DNA of 64,000 bases from Solanum dulcamara (taxonomy: Eukaryota; Streptophyta; Magnoliopsida; Solanales; Solanaceae): assembly GCF_947179165.1 (NCBI RefSeq), contig NC_077240.1, positions 23,912,001 through 23,976,000 on the forward strand, given 5' to 3'. This document shows, piece by piece, positions 1-10,296 of the stretch. Numbering within the stretch: the first letter of the stretch is position 1; every line of letters starts with the position of its first letter. Below the pieces are notes generated by a model. It was not told the DNA's origin. It did not search any database and worked only from the letters and a program-made list of their open reading frames with translations. Position numbers and translations under genes: made by a program.

Positions 1-2358
1 CGACTTTCGCCAATGGGTCATTTGAGGTAGTACATTGAGCTGATATTTCCTCGTCAATGATGGTTACAGCAGACAGCTCCTCATAAATTGAAGGCAATTT
101 CAGTGCATGATATACATCGAACACTTCCACTTTATCATGTGCTCTCATAGTCAATCTACCTGCAGCCACATCAATTAGTGCCCCGCCTGTTGCTAAGAAC
201 GGGCGTCCTAAGATGAAAGGAACATCGGGGTCCGACTCAAAATCTAAAACGACAAAATTAACAGGGAAGATAAGGGATCCTACTTGTACCAAAACATCTT
301 CAATGATACTATCAGGTCTAGCTACAGAACGATCAGCCAACTATAGCAAAATAGTTGTTGCTTTAAGTTCCCCTAGGCCTAATTTCTTAAGCATGGATCT
401 AGGCATTAAGTTGATACTAGCACCCAGATCACAGAGACCTCTTGCATTACTATATTTACCGATGGTTACCTGCATTGTGAAACTGCCTGGATCTTTTAGT
501 TTGGCTGGAAGCTTGCTTTTGTTCAAGATTCTTGAACTACACTCCTCAGTAAGTGCCACAGTTGCAAATTCAGCCAACTTGCTTTTATTGTCCACGATGT
601 CCTTGATGAATTTAGCATACTTTGGGATTCCCTGTAAAACATTAATCAAAGGCAAATTAATTTGCACCTGTTTCAACAAATCTATAAACTTTGCAAAACA
701 CTCCTCTTCTTTCTTCTTTTTAAATTTTTAAGGAAATAGAGGAGGAGGTTTTGTCTTTGGTTCCTCTATTTCTTTTGACCCGCTAGGTTCACCTTCTTGC
801 CCGACTTGCTCTTTGCCTTTTTCCTCTGCCAATTTTACTTTGGGAACCAATTCAGTGAGTGGGCGACCACTACGAGTAGTCACGACATTCACCTGTTTGG
901 GATTGGGGTCAGTGTTACCTGGTAAGCCCCCTTGTTGGCGAGAACTATGTGCACTTGCTAATTTCCCAAGCTGTTTCTCTAAATTTTGGGTAGCCAGTTG
1001 ATTTTGTCGAACATCGGAAGCTAGCTTGGCTTGGTCTGTCATGATTTGTTTCAACATGTCCTCAACACTCATGCTTCCCGATTTTGTTGATGCTTGATCA
1101 TTTTGACTTTGAGCATTGTATCCTTGACTAGGATTATTGTATTGGTGTCCACTTCCTTGCGGTCTGTATTGAGTTGGCCCGTGATGATGATTTTGTTGAT
1201 TTCCACCCCATGAGAAATTAGGATGGTTTCTCCAATTTGGGTTGTAAGTATTTCCATAGTTTTGGTTACCAACACCCTTAGGTGCATTACCTACAAAATT
1301 TATTGATTCTGGATTTGCTCCACAATGTTCGGCCACATGCTCACTGCTTCCACATACTTCGCACCACATATGTTGTTGTTGAACCATGCTCACTGAAGCC
1401 TGCTGCTGTCCTTTTGCTAGTGTGTTGAAATATATTGTCATCATATTTTGCATTGCTGCAATTTGTGTTGTCAATGCAGTTACTGCATCAACCTCTAACA
1501 TGCCTGCTTGTTTTTGGGTGACAGATCGAGCATTTCCTCCATTCCACTCCGGATTTCCTTTAGATATGCGATTTAACAATGTGTATAACTCATCATATAT
1601 TTTCTCCAGGGCTTGCCCACCTGCAGCTGAATCAAGAAGAATTTTGGTGTTAAGCTCCAACCCTTGTATGAAGGTATGGACCAAAACTTCGTTAGCCTAA
1701 TAATGATGAGGGCAACTAATGAGTAATGATTTAAATCTATCCCAAGATTGGTACAAATTTTCTCCTAACTTTTGCTTGAAGCTCAAAATTTCAGCCCTCA
1801 ACTTAGCGGTCTTCCCCGAAGGGAAAAACCTTATAAGAAACTTGCAGGCTAAATCATTCCACGAAGTGATTGAATTTGGTGGTTCCGACTTCAACCACCT
1901 CTTGGCTTCTCCTATCAAAGAAAAAGGAAACAATGTTAGTCTCACATAATCAGGAGATACCCCAATTGGCGTGTAAGTGTCGCTGATCTCCAAAAAAATT
2001 TGGATGTGAACTTGAGGGTCTTCATGAGGCAATCCCGTGAACTGTCCATTAGAGTCCAACAATTGCACCATGTTCTGTTTTAATTCAAATCTCCCTCCAG
2101 CTGGCGGTTTCTGAATGATGGAGGTGACATTTGCAGTGAGTGGGACTGCCATATCACGTACGATCCTGGCTGCCATGGCTGCAGGGAGCTCCTCTAGCAA
2201 GACCTCGCCTTCTAAATCGTGATTTTCCGCCAGATTTAGTTTATGTATTAAGTTTTGCGAAGCTGCTGTTCGCCTCTTCCGTTGAAAGAATCGTTCAGGC
2301 TCGGATAACGGATCTACAAGCTCTTTGTCTCTGTCCAGTGTAATGTTTAAGTTACCTG
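1..2358 (-). pseudogene. Ty3/gypsy gag-protease, Athila/Tat-like, open at window edge
   Basis: This is the structural and protease part of an LTR retrotransposon polyprotein. One reading frame runs from about 2358 down to base 1 and is broken only by in-frame stops at 1697-1699, 728-730 and 341-343. From the N-terminus it shows a retrotransposon gag domain (FLIRFFPSGK region, about 1.7-2.2 kb), a Gln/Asn-rich linker, one CCHC zinc knuckle (CEVCGSSEHVAEHC, about 1.35 kb), and a retropepsin-like domain with CDLGAS as its active-site motif (about 0.4 kb) and an ILGRPF motif near 0.2 kb. DLGA instead of DTGA is usual, as I recall, for plant Athila/Tat-type elements. Reverse transcriptase and integrase would lie to the left of the window. 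The first codons are uncertain because no clear ATG precedes the open stretch; the first good ATG is at 2200. Each stop is one C-to-T change from a Gln codon. Confidence 0.85.
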
Positions 2359-2437
2359 CAAAAATTCACAGCTAAGACCAAGTTGTTAAAGCTTAGCATA
2401 ATCAACATAGAAAGTCAATTTGCCTAATTTCTAAGGT

Positions 2438-2454
2438 CCCCGACAACGGCGCCA
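2438..2454 (-). other. Primer binding site of the gypsy element (tRNA-Asp type)
   Basis: On the minus strand this reads TGGCGCCGTTGTCGGGG. It complements the 3' end of plant tRNA-Asp (CCCCGGCAACGGCGCCA, from memory) with a single mismatch. It lies between the LTR at higher coordinates and the gag frame at lower coordinates, which fixes the orientation of the element. Confidence 0.8.
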
Positions 2455-2460
2455 AAAACT

Positions 2461-3771
2461 TGTTGTTGCGACAATTGCACAAGCAAGTATACGTAGTCTC
2501 TCAAGTAGTAAAGTGGCTCTTTCAAGCCAGATATCGAACCCACAGGGACCTTGATAAGGCAAACAGTTTCTTTTAAATGCCTCCACTAATTATAGTTATG
2601 CCTTTTGAGATTGTTTGTTACTAATTTTCGAAAATATAAACACTTTCTCGAAGTGAAGACAACGCAATAATTATATATATTAATCGGGCTTTAAGAGATT
2701 CCAGGGCTATAGCATAAGGTGAAATCATGTTTACTATCATTCAATCTTAGTTTCCAATGGGTTATTTAATTACTGATAAAAAGGGTTAATAATCCAATTA
2801 TGGTTTTCCGACCTATAATTGCCTATCTTTATTGCCAACCTAACTACATCTTTGAGCGGTGATAGGTATGAAACAATAAAAACGCCTTTAATTATCATCC
2901 TTTATCATAACCAAATGTGGTAAATAGATATGTGTCACAAGCATCCTATCTACTAATCATGCTAACATATGTTAGTATGAACACATTCTTTCCCTTCTTT
3001 GTTCTATCTACATGTCCTCTTCCGAATTCAAGATAAACAACATATATATCTTAATGCTGGCCAAGCATCAAAATCATAATCACAAGAATGGAAGAGTAAT
3101 TAGAATCAACAACCCATCTTCCACCAAGTTTAAATGCTATTAAATCATGTTTCGTAGCTATAGCCCCGGAATTTGGGTGTTTAGCTACTCATATGTAAAT
3201 AACAACAACAAGGAATCAATTCCAAATACATTAGAACACAATAAGGTAAGAAAAGAACCTAAGATGTTTTTGTGCTTCTCTTCTTCTTTCATCTTTCTTC
3301 TCTTCTCTTTCTGCCTCCAAAAACGTCTCTGCTCTTGCCCTAGCACACCCCACTATTTAAAGTGTTCTCTCTCCTTTCAATTATTGAAGAGCAGAATAAT
3401 AAACAATTGGAAAGTTGATGGCGCTGTAGTGGCGCATCGCGCCACTATCGCGCCTAGAGAATTTCTGAAGAATTTCGCTTGGCGCTGCAGTGGGGCATCG
3501 CGCCACTATCGCGCCCAAAACATGCCGCAGTAGTTTGCATCCTGGCGCGTCGCGCCACTAAAGTATATGCAGGTTTTGGTGCTGCAGCGGTGCATCGCGC
3601 TACTATAGCGCCAGGACCATTTTTCCTGCCTTTTGCTTTGCAAAATCCCTGCATATGTTGGAACTCATACCTTATTTCACACTTGCTTGATATTCATCCA
3701 AAACATGTCTTTTGGATTCAATTACTTCTCAAAATGCCACACAACAGTGGCCAAACATAGTGCATGGGCTT
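2461..3771 (-). mobile_element. 5' LTR of the minus-strand gypsy element
   Basis: The segment next to the primer site starts TGTTGTTGCGACA on the plus strand and carries a CCCACAGGGA motif near 2540, which also occurs in the solo LTR at 24.5 kb. The outer end is uncertain: I place it near ACATAGTGCA at about 3762-3771 because the text beyond resembles another LTR. The matching 3' LTR lies outside the window, so neither the boundary nor a target duplication can be tested. GC-rich internal repeats occupy its distal third. Confidence 0.6.
3418..3612. repeat. Four-copy GC-rich tandem repeat inside the LTR
   Basis: Four imperfect units of roughly 55-65 bp each contain a GGCGC box, then GCATCGCGCCACTAT (varied), then a GCGCC box. 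The units are internally palindromic because GGCGC and GCGCC alternate. The GC content contrasts sharply with the AT-rich surroundings. Such arrays in the U3 part of plant LTRs can act as promoter or enhancer repeats; that role is inferred here. Confidence 0.7.
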
Positions 3772-4205
3772 ATAAATGCGCCTGAGATCACTACCCGAGA
3801 GTTTTGTCCTGACATTATAGGACTTGGTTGGATTAGATCCATGAGTTGTTGATTCGTTCATACCCTGGAAAAGTATGAACGAGTGTGGCAACAACGTCGG
3901 TTTGTTGTACTTTCACTGGCTCATAAGTGATGGTTGTTGGATAAGAGAAACTCCCATTTAGGTCTTGATAGTGCTCTGAGTCAGTTGAGTTGAGTGAGTT
4001 GCTATATGCTTATGAGTTAGTCATGTCTAAACTATTTCTTATTAGACTTAGGACACTTGAGTGAGTTGTTACATATTTATTGAGTTGAGTCCTTTGAGTT
4101 TAATTGTAAAACGTCGTATAATTTAATTTGCATATTTACTGAGTTGAGTCCCTTGAGCTAATTGTTGAGTTGAATGTTGAGTAGATTGTATATGGTCGGA
4201 TTGGA
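3772..4205 (+). mobile_element. LTR fragment, left part, interrupted by the solo LTR
   Basis: This TTGAG-rich stretch shares its composition and motifs (GAGTTGAG, ATTGGATT) with 6499-7311, and the two join directly once the solo LTR at 4206-6493 is removed. It is the left piece of one older LTR whose right end is CGGGGCGTGACA at 7311. Its own left end is not defined because the gypsy element at 1-3771 abuts it and may be inserted in it. Confidence 0.55.
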
Positions 4206-4485
4206 TGTAATGACCCGTTAGGTAATTTTGAGAATGAGTCATCCTCCTTTAATAAAAGACCCTTTTCGTAAATTTAAGTTGAAAATTTTGGACTATTCGA
4301 TAACTTTAGTTAATTAGTTGAGGAATAATTTTAGGGAATTCATTTAATTAGTGGGCTAAAATGTTAATTTATTTAATACTTATACCACTTTTCTTATATT
4401 TAATAAATTAGGTTAGTAGGGTTTGTCATTTTTAGTACATGATTAATTTAGAAAAGAAAAAGAAGGGAATAAATAATAATAAAAA

Positions 4486-4524
<39 letters not shown>

Positions 4525-6493
4525 GATGGAATTAAGCCATCAAATGTGCAGCGGCGGCAAACAAGAAAAAAAACCCGCATAAACAAGAAAAAAAATACGG
4601 AGGAAGAAAGAAAAGAAAGGGAAAAAGAAAAATAAAAGAGAAGAGAAAAATAGGAATTTTCATTCCAAAGCGTCAAGGTAATTATTCTCATCCTTTCCAT
4701 TAAATTTTTATGCGATTATGAACATATTTTTAGGATATATTGGTGGAGAAATAAAACTAAAATAAAAAAAATTGACACTAGAGTTCTTCACATAAAATCT
4801 TGATTTGGGGGTCGAATAATGATCCGTTTTAGCTGAAATTTGACATGTGAATTTATTTTATCATGAGTGAACATAATCGAAAAGAAAATTTCAGATTTGA
4901 CTCCAATGACATAAAATAAGTTAGTTTCCGAATTTTGACATATTGAGATAGATAATTAAATATTAGGTATATTATATTTTATGAATTCTATTAAATTTAT
5001 TATATTGGGCAAATTAGAACCTAACCCTAGGCTTGAAATTCAAAAAATATGGGAGTTGACATCTTAAGTGTCGTCAACATTAGGAATTTGATTATAGATT
5101 TTGGTAGGTTTTGGGTCTAGGCTAGACATATAATAATATGAGTGTGGTTAGTTTCAAAATCTTATTATGGTTATTTATTTGACTAGATTACGTTGAATTG
5201 GAGGTCCAACGAAAAGGGAAGGCTCAAGTTCTGGAGTGATTGCTCGATTAATTAAGGCAAGTGAATTTCTAAACCTCAATTTAAGCTTGTAGATGCTTGT
5301 ATTTCCGTGTTATGTGTATTGGAGAGTAATGAAAATTGGACTGGTTATTGACTGTATGATTGACCTTAAAAATAGTGATAAGGGGTATAAAATGGTGATC
5401 TAATGACATATGTTGGTGGAATTGATATGTTGTGATTATGAGTTTATTTTGGACATGTGAAATGATAATGTTGATGTGAGATAGGAAAAATTATTATTAT
5501 TGTCATGTTATTATCGTGAATTATATGAACATGAATTGATTGCATTGGTTCTGACATATTATGTGAGACTGGAAATAATACGAAACAAAAGGGATCGGGC
5601 TACACGCTCCGTGGCAGGTATTACGAAACAAAGGGGCCGGGCCACACGCTCCGTGGCAAGTATTATGAAATAAAAAGGGTTGGACTACACGCTCCGTGGC
5701 AAGATATATATATTGAGGGGATGAGTCACACGTTCCGTGGCAGGTTACATGGACAGAAATATCTCCCATGGGTTCTGGACAGTAATTCAGCGGATGTGTA
5801 CCGATAGAACAGACATGCATCATCTCATTGCATTTCATCGCATTTTGTTGATATTTGTGAATTCGTGTTTACCCCTTTATTGCTCTGTATATGCTAAACT
5901 TGACTTGATATGATTTATTGATGAGACTATTGATGAGTATTCGTGGACTGTATTACTGTTATTATTGTACAAGTGGAGAGTTGGGCTGCTTTGATGCAGG
6001 TTGTAGTTAAGGAGGTTCGATTGAGAGGATAGGAGTACTTGTATTTATTGAGCTTTGCTTAGTTTTAGTTATCCACTTGCTGAGTACCATGTTGTTTGGT
6101 ACTCACCCCTTGCTTCTACACTTGTGTAGGTTGTGAGCCCGGATCTTCTTGATCTCTTAGTGTTCTCTACCACGTCTGAGGCTATCATCTCGAGTGTTGA
6201 GGTAGCTATTACATCCATCTAGCGGATACCTCTTACTCTTTTATTATGTTTCTGTCCTATTCTAGAGACGAAAACATTGTGACTGTATTCTCTTTCATAC
6301 TTCGATAATATATTAGTGGTTTGTACACGTGACAACCAGTCTTGAGGGATTTTGAGATTATTTATTTATTTTTAACTAAGTTAAACCTTGTTTTATCTCA
6401 ATTACTTCCGTATTTACTTTCCGTTGGTTATTAGGCTGACTCATCTCGGTGGGTTGAGATGAGTGTCATCACACTCGTATTTGAGTCGTGACA
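4206..6493 (+). mobile_element. Solo LTR, Tekay-like Ty3/gypsy, TSD TTGGA
   Basis: The element starts TGTAATGACCCGTTAGG and ends GAGTCGTGACA, the canonical TG...CA ends of a common Solanaceae chromovirus (Tekay-like) LTR. It is flanked by a perfect 5-bp target duplication, TTGGA at 4201-4205 and TTGGA at 6494-6498. There is no internal coding region, primer site or second LTR, so it is a solo LTR of 2288 bp formed by recombination. It contains an (AT)n tract near 4490-4520 and an internal tandem array at about 5590-5745. The apparent ORFs inside are incidental. Confidence 0.9.
5590..5745. repeat. Four-copy ~42-bp tandem repeat in the solo LTR
   Basis: The phrase ACACGCTCCGTGGCA recurs starting at about 5602, 5644, 5687 and 5728 (last copy with one change), separated by GGTATTACGAAACAAA-like spacers. 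Spacing is 41-43 bp. This is an internal LTR array, not a CRISPR: the spacers are themselves related to each other. Confidence 0.8.
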
Positions 6494-6498
6494 TTGGA

Positions 6499-7311
6499 AT
6501 AGATGAATTGTGATTGGATTGAATAGAATGGTATGTGACTAGATTGGATTTGATTATTGAGTTGATTGTTGAGTTGGGATCGAATTGTAAATAATTTGAT
6601 TGAACTGTATTATACATAATTGGATTGTATTATATGATGTGTGATTGGTCCTTGTCTAAAAATGTATCCTTACTTTAGATTTACGACGCCTTATTTGAGT
6701 CTCTCTTATCTTCCTGAGTTGAGATATTTGAACCAGTGTTACTCTTCTTTGAGGTATGTTTCATTCTGCCATATTACATACCAGTACATTCCACGTACTG
6801 ACGCCATTTGGCCTGCATCGTTTCATGATGCAGAAACAGGTACTAGAGATCATTAACCGGCGCTCCATTGAAGATCCACACCCACTCTCAGTGTATTGGT
6901 GAGTCCTCCCCTACATTCGGAGGACACCGTTTGTGTATTCTTCCGTCGAGTTAGCCATTTTTCATTTTGAGTTGAAGTAGCCATGAACATATCATTGGCA
7001 CCAATTAGATAGTAGTGATAGAGGCTTCATAGACTAGATAGTGATGAGTCGATTGAGTATTTCTATCCTTGAGTTATTCTTGTCAAACTATTTTTAAATG
7101 ACAAATATTTTAGTTGATCTGTCGGCCCATGGCCTTTATTGTTTGAGTTGGATGGGTGATTTGAGTTGCCCGGTAAATTATTCTTTATTTTTAAACTTTT
7201 CGCTGAATGATTGAATGAACGGATGTGTGATCAGGCTATGTGGTTCGCTTGGGAGCCAGAAATAGTTTCTGAGTGTCGGTTACGTCTAGGGTACCCTCCC
7301 GGGGCGTGACA
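6499..7311 (+). mobile_element. LTR fragment, right part, ending CGTGACA
   Basis: This continues the LTR interrupted at 4205. Its right end, GGGGCGTGACA, is the terminal sequence I associate with another Tekay-like LTR family. It stops exactly where homology to the internal part of a hAT element starts (7312), so this LTR inserted into that hAT copy. The left flank that would hold the duplicated target lies outside the window or has been lost. Confidence 0.6.
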
Positions 7312-7741
7312 AAAATATTTATTAAAATATAATTTATAAATATTTTTAAAAAAAAAATTCATAATTTTTGTTTTCTTTTTTACATTTAGATTTGGACTTG
7401 AAAAGTCCATTTAAATAAAATACAAAAAAACTTATCTTATAAAGTTATATTATAAAGTTAAAACTTCAAACAGTGTTTTGCCTCCATCTTATATGTTGAT
7501 ATTTTGTACTAGAACTCTTTTTAAGAAGCACTGCTCTGTGCTTTTTATTAAATACTATGAAAAATTTGAGAAATCCAAAAAAAACCAACCCCCCCCCCCA
7601 AAAAAAAAAATTGATATCAAAAAACCCAATTTTTATTGATTTGGTTTGGTTTATAGATTTAATAACCCGACACAAATGGTTTGGTTTGGTTTGGTTTGGT
7701 TTATAAAAAATTCGAACCAACTCAATCCATGTACACCCCTA
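7312..7741 (+). mobile_element. hAT-like non-autonomous element, 3' half
   Basis: This segment aligns closely to the inner and right part of the complete element at 15875-16533: the same AT-rich core, TGGTTTGGTTTGG runs, and the terminal TGTACACCCCTA (7730-7741). The first ~215 bp of the element are missing because an LTR ends at 7311. A G/A-rich tract (CCCCCCCCC then A-run) near 7591-7611 is a local length polymorphism. The right 8 bp that would form the target duplication are GTAATATA. Confidence 0.8.
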
Positions 7742-7870
7742 GTAATATATATATAGCCTAACCTGAGATCTGGAAATCGAGTCCGACTGGGATTCGAGAT
7801 TCGAGATCTGGCGTGACCTTGACTTGGGACCCAAAATCTAAGCCTCGATTCTGACCAGGGAACTAATCCA
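7742..7870. repeat. Degenerate GA/CT-rich repeat, left flank of solo LTR
   Basis: Short words such as CGAGATTCGAGATCTGG and GACCCAAAATC recur here and again in 8467-8580. The two pieces appear to be one degenerate repetitive stretch split by the LTR at 7871-8466. No gene is visible. Confidence 0.5.
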
Positions 7871-8466
7871 TGTTATCTCCTGTATTAAAGTTAGCAAATT
7901 AGAAATAATGAAAATAAAAATAGTATCCGAATCCACAAAATTCAATGTATGTCCTTAAGAAATTTAATACCCTCACTGTATCCGAGGTTATGGATTATTT
8001 TCTCCCAAGATAAAATGGATAAACTATTATATAAGTAACGGTACCTCAATCTTCAATAATTTCAGCGAAATCAAAAGTCAGCAACAAATTCACACAAGGA
8101 CTCAACTTTGTTTGTAAGAAAATATATATGCAGAAGAGTGAGAAATTTGATGTTTTAAAAATGAGAGGAAAATCATCTATTTATAGACAATAAAGAGTAG
8201 TGTGAACATGTGATTATTGTGGCTTATCGAAAAAGTTACAACCCTTCACAAAAGTCACAACCTTTCAGAAAATTCGCAACTTTTCAAAAAAAATCATAAC
8301 TCTTTGGAAAAGTCACAACATTTTGGAAAGTCACAACCTTTCGGAACGGTCACAACCCTTTGGAAAAGTTACAACCTTTCGAAAAGTCACAATCTTTCGG
8401 AATAGTCACAACCTTTCGTAAAGGTCACAATCTTTCATTTCTCATTCACACCTTTAAAACCCAACA
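7871..8466 (-). mobile_element. Solo LTR, same family as the LTR at 9097-9833
   Basis: On the minus strand it begins TGTTGGGTTTTAAAGG and its layout matches the LTR at 9097-9833: the shared words TGTCCTTAAG, a CCGAGGTTATGG / TCGAGGTTTTGG block and a stretch with CAACCTTTC. The flanks ATCCA (7866-7870) and ATCCC (8467-8471) could be a target duplication with one mismatch. It carries about eleven copies of a ~20-bp unit resembling AAAAGTCACAACCTTTCGG at 8218-8440. No internal retrotransposon genes are present. Confidence 0.65.
8218..8440. repeat. ~20-bp tandem repeat, about 11 copies
   Basis: Units resemble GGAAAAGTCACAACCTTTC, with variation in nearly every copy (AGTTACAACC, GGTCACAACC and so on). 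They lie inside the solo LTR at 7871-8466. A related single phrase occurs near 9515 in the sister LTR, so the array expanded within one copy or subfamily. Confidence 0.8.
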
Positions 8467-8689
8467 ATCCCCACCCTGACCCAAAATTCAAGACCCGATA
8501 CGCAATCCTAACCTAGGATCCAACCCTGACCTGAGACTAGATCTAGATATCCGAGACTCGAGAATCGATTCATACAAAAAATCAAAATAAATTTCAAATA
8601 CTAAATTCAAAGTAAAGTACAACTCTGTATCAGCTCAGCAACAGAGTTTGGTGAGTCCTCATTTTTAGAGGACAACCCTTATATTTATC
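8467..8689. other. Spacer between solo LTR and germin-like pseudogene
   Basis: This is the right half of the degenerate GACCCGAGA-type repeat, then AT-rich sequence just beyond the 3' end of the germin-like pseudogene. No other gene or clear element is visible. Confidence 0.5.
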
Positions 8690-10222
8690 TCATTTAATTA
8701 GTCTTTCAATTATCAGACAATTAGAGAATTTCTTTCGAAGTTGTGCAATTTCTATCTTATTAAGTTGGAAGCCTTTGGCAAGAATGTCGTCCATAATAGG
8801 TGGTTCTGAAGCAAGGATTGAACTTGGAATCATGATTGGTCTGGATTTTGACTGTTGAAACTAGCGAGAAAAGTAATTTTTTTGTGTTCCACATTATACA
8901 CGAAACGAATTAGACCTTGAGGGATCAAAAACACATCGCCGGGATTCAATATTTTAGATAAGAGAAAACTATTAAAGAAGTTTGTAGGATCAGGAACAAG
9001 AAGTCCTGCATAAAAAGTATCCTCCAGGATAGTTATCAGCTCAGTAGCTTGAGGGTGCATATGAAGTGGAACAAGACCCTGTGGTTCCAAGTCAGCAGTT
9101 AATAAACTGTATTGGAAAATAATAAAACAGTAACAACAACTAAAAGTAATAAAACACAGAATTTGGAAAATTAATGTAAGAACAAAATCGAGTCCACTGA
9201 CTGCACAGTGTGTCCTTAAGGAAATTATTCCCCTCAAAGTACTCGAGGTTTTGGAATCTTTCCTCCTAGGATAGAACGATTACTCACCAAAGTAGAGGTA
9301 CTGCAAATTTTGGTGACTGCGAACCACTCGAAGGTTGTATATCACACGAATTTAGGAAGTGCAGAAAGAAGAAGAAGAAGATGTTGTTTCAGAATTTTTG
9401 TATTGAACATTCTGAGGATTAAGAGACATATATAGACTGTTTGCACCTTTTAAGAAAAGGCGCCTGTTGGGAAAAGATTTGTCTGTTGAGAAAAGATTTT
9501 CAACTTTTTGGACAAGGTTGCAACCTTTCAAAAATCTGTTGGAAAAACAGAGGGAAATAATTTTAAATTAATTCGGGAAAGAAACAGATCGTGGGTCAGG
9601 ATTGACCGTAGCCGTAGCCGAGCGAGCGACGATGACGACGGTGCGAGAGGAGACCCTCCTCTTGACCCTTCAGTAACATGAAGGAGTCCTTCTACTTTTA
9701 AGTAGAAGACTTTTAGTTTTCACCACCTATGTGAGACCAAAACTTATTTAATAAAGCAAGAGAGAACATATTATTTTCCTCTCCAGTTTTTTTTTCCTCA
9801 ATTTCCCATTCAAACTATCAATTAAACCCAACAGTCAACACAAACAATAAAAATACCAAGAGTATTAAGTCTAGGCATGTTCTTTACATCTACAAACTTT
9901 ATAGTGCAACCAAACAAGGGCACTGCATTTCCACCAACATTGAGACCTGAAAAATAGAAATCATCTCCTTTTGCATGCATACTTTGGGTCTTTGCAAATC
10001 TTTCGGTTCACGAAAACTGCACAGGTAAAATAAAATAAAGCTAAGCATATTATTCAGATAATAACAAATGACAGTATTATAGAGGGACGATTTACCTGAA
10101 GCGTGAGAGTTGTTAACAGCAACACATATGTCCTGGAGAGGGTTGTTATCAAAAGCATAAGCAGGGGAATTAGAAATGAAAGAAGTAATGACTAAAGTTG
10201 TTATGAACCAATACATGCTCAT
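8690..10222 (-). pseudogene. Germin-like protein pseudogene split by an LTR
   Basis: Germin-like proteins are secreted cupins of the cell wall, about 210-230 residues, often manganese-binding. Exon 1 (10222-10096) encodes a signal peptide and the NPLQDICVAVNNSHA motif; it ends CAG/GTAAAT. Exon 2 starts after CTGTGCAG at 10016 and gives VFVNRKICKDPK, then slips frame near an AGGAGATGAT stretch before DDFYFSGLNVGGNA. It is cut by a 737-bp LTR (9097-9833), after which the reading resumes at LVPLHMHPQATE, a cupin metal-binding motif. A further frameshift near 8846 precedes the normal C-terminal phrase PPIMDDILAKGFQ, and the frame ends at TGA (8690-8692). Two frameshifts plus the insertion make it non-functional. 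A normal family member is expected elsewhere in the genome. Confidence 0.85.
9097..9833 (-). mobile_element. Solo LTR inserted in the germin-like gene
   Basis: On the minus strand it begins TGTTGGGTTTAATTG and runs to about TTATTAACT. It interrupts the coding sequence of the germin-like pseudogene exactly between ILGI-type and LVPLH motifs. Flanking words on the plus strand are GTCAGC (9091-9096) and GTCAAC (9834-9839), a likely target duplication with one mismatch. It is the same family and orientation as 7871-8466. No primer site or coding region follows, so it is a solo LTR. Confidence 0.75.
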
Positions 10223-10277
10223 TGTTATGCTTTGGGTTTATGATGATTTTTCCAAACAATCAGAAAGATGTGACTAC

Positions 10278-10284
10278 TTATATA
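10278..10284 (-). promoter_or_regulatory. TATA box of the germin-like pseudogene
   Basis: TATATAA on the minus strand lies 56 bp before the ATG at 10222, a plausible distance for a plant core promoter with a short leader. Confidence 0.45.
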
Positions 10285-10296
10285 CTCATCTAGTTC

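Noticed and set aside
5590..5745. CRISPR-like regular repeat with spacers
   Set aside because: The spacers are related to each other and the array is internal to a plant LTR; the genome is eukaryotic.
8218..8440. Regular 20-bp repeats that could look like a protein-coding repeat (ORF of 62 residues)
   Set aside because: The frame is short, the units vary without codon logic, and the array lies in an LTR.
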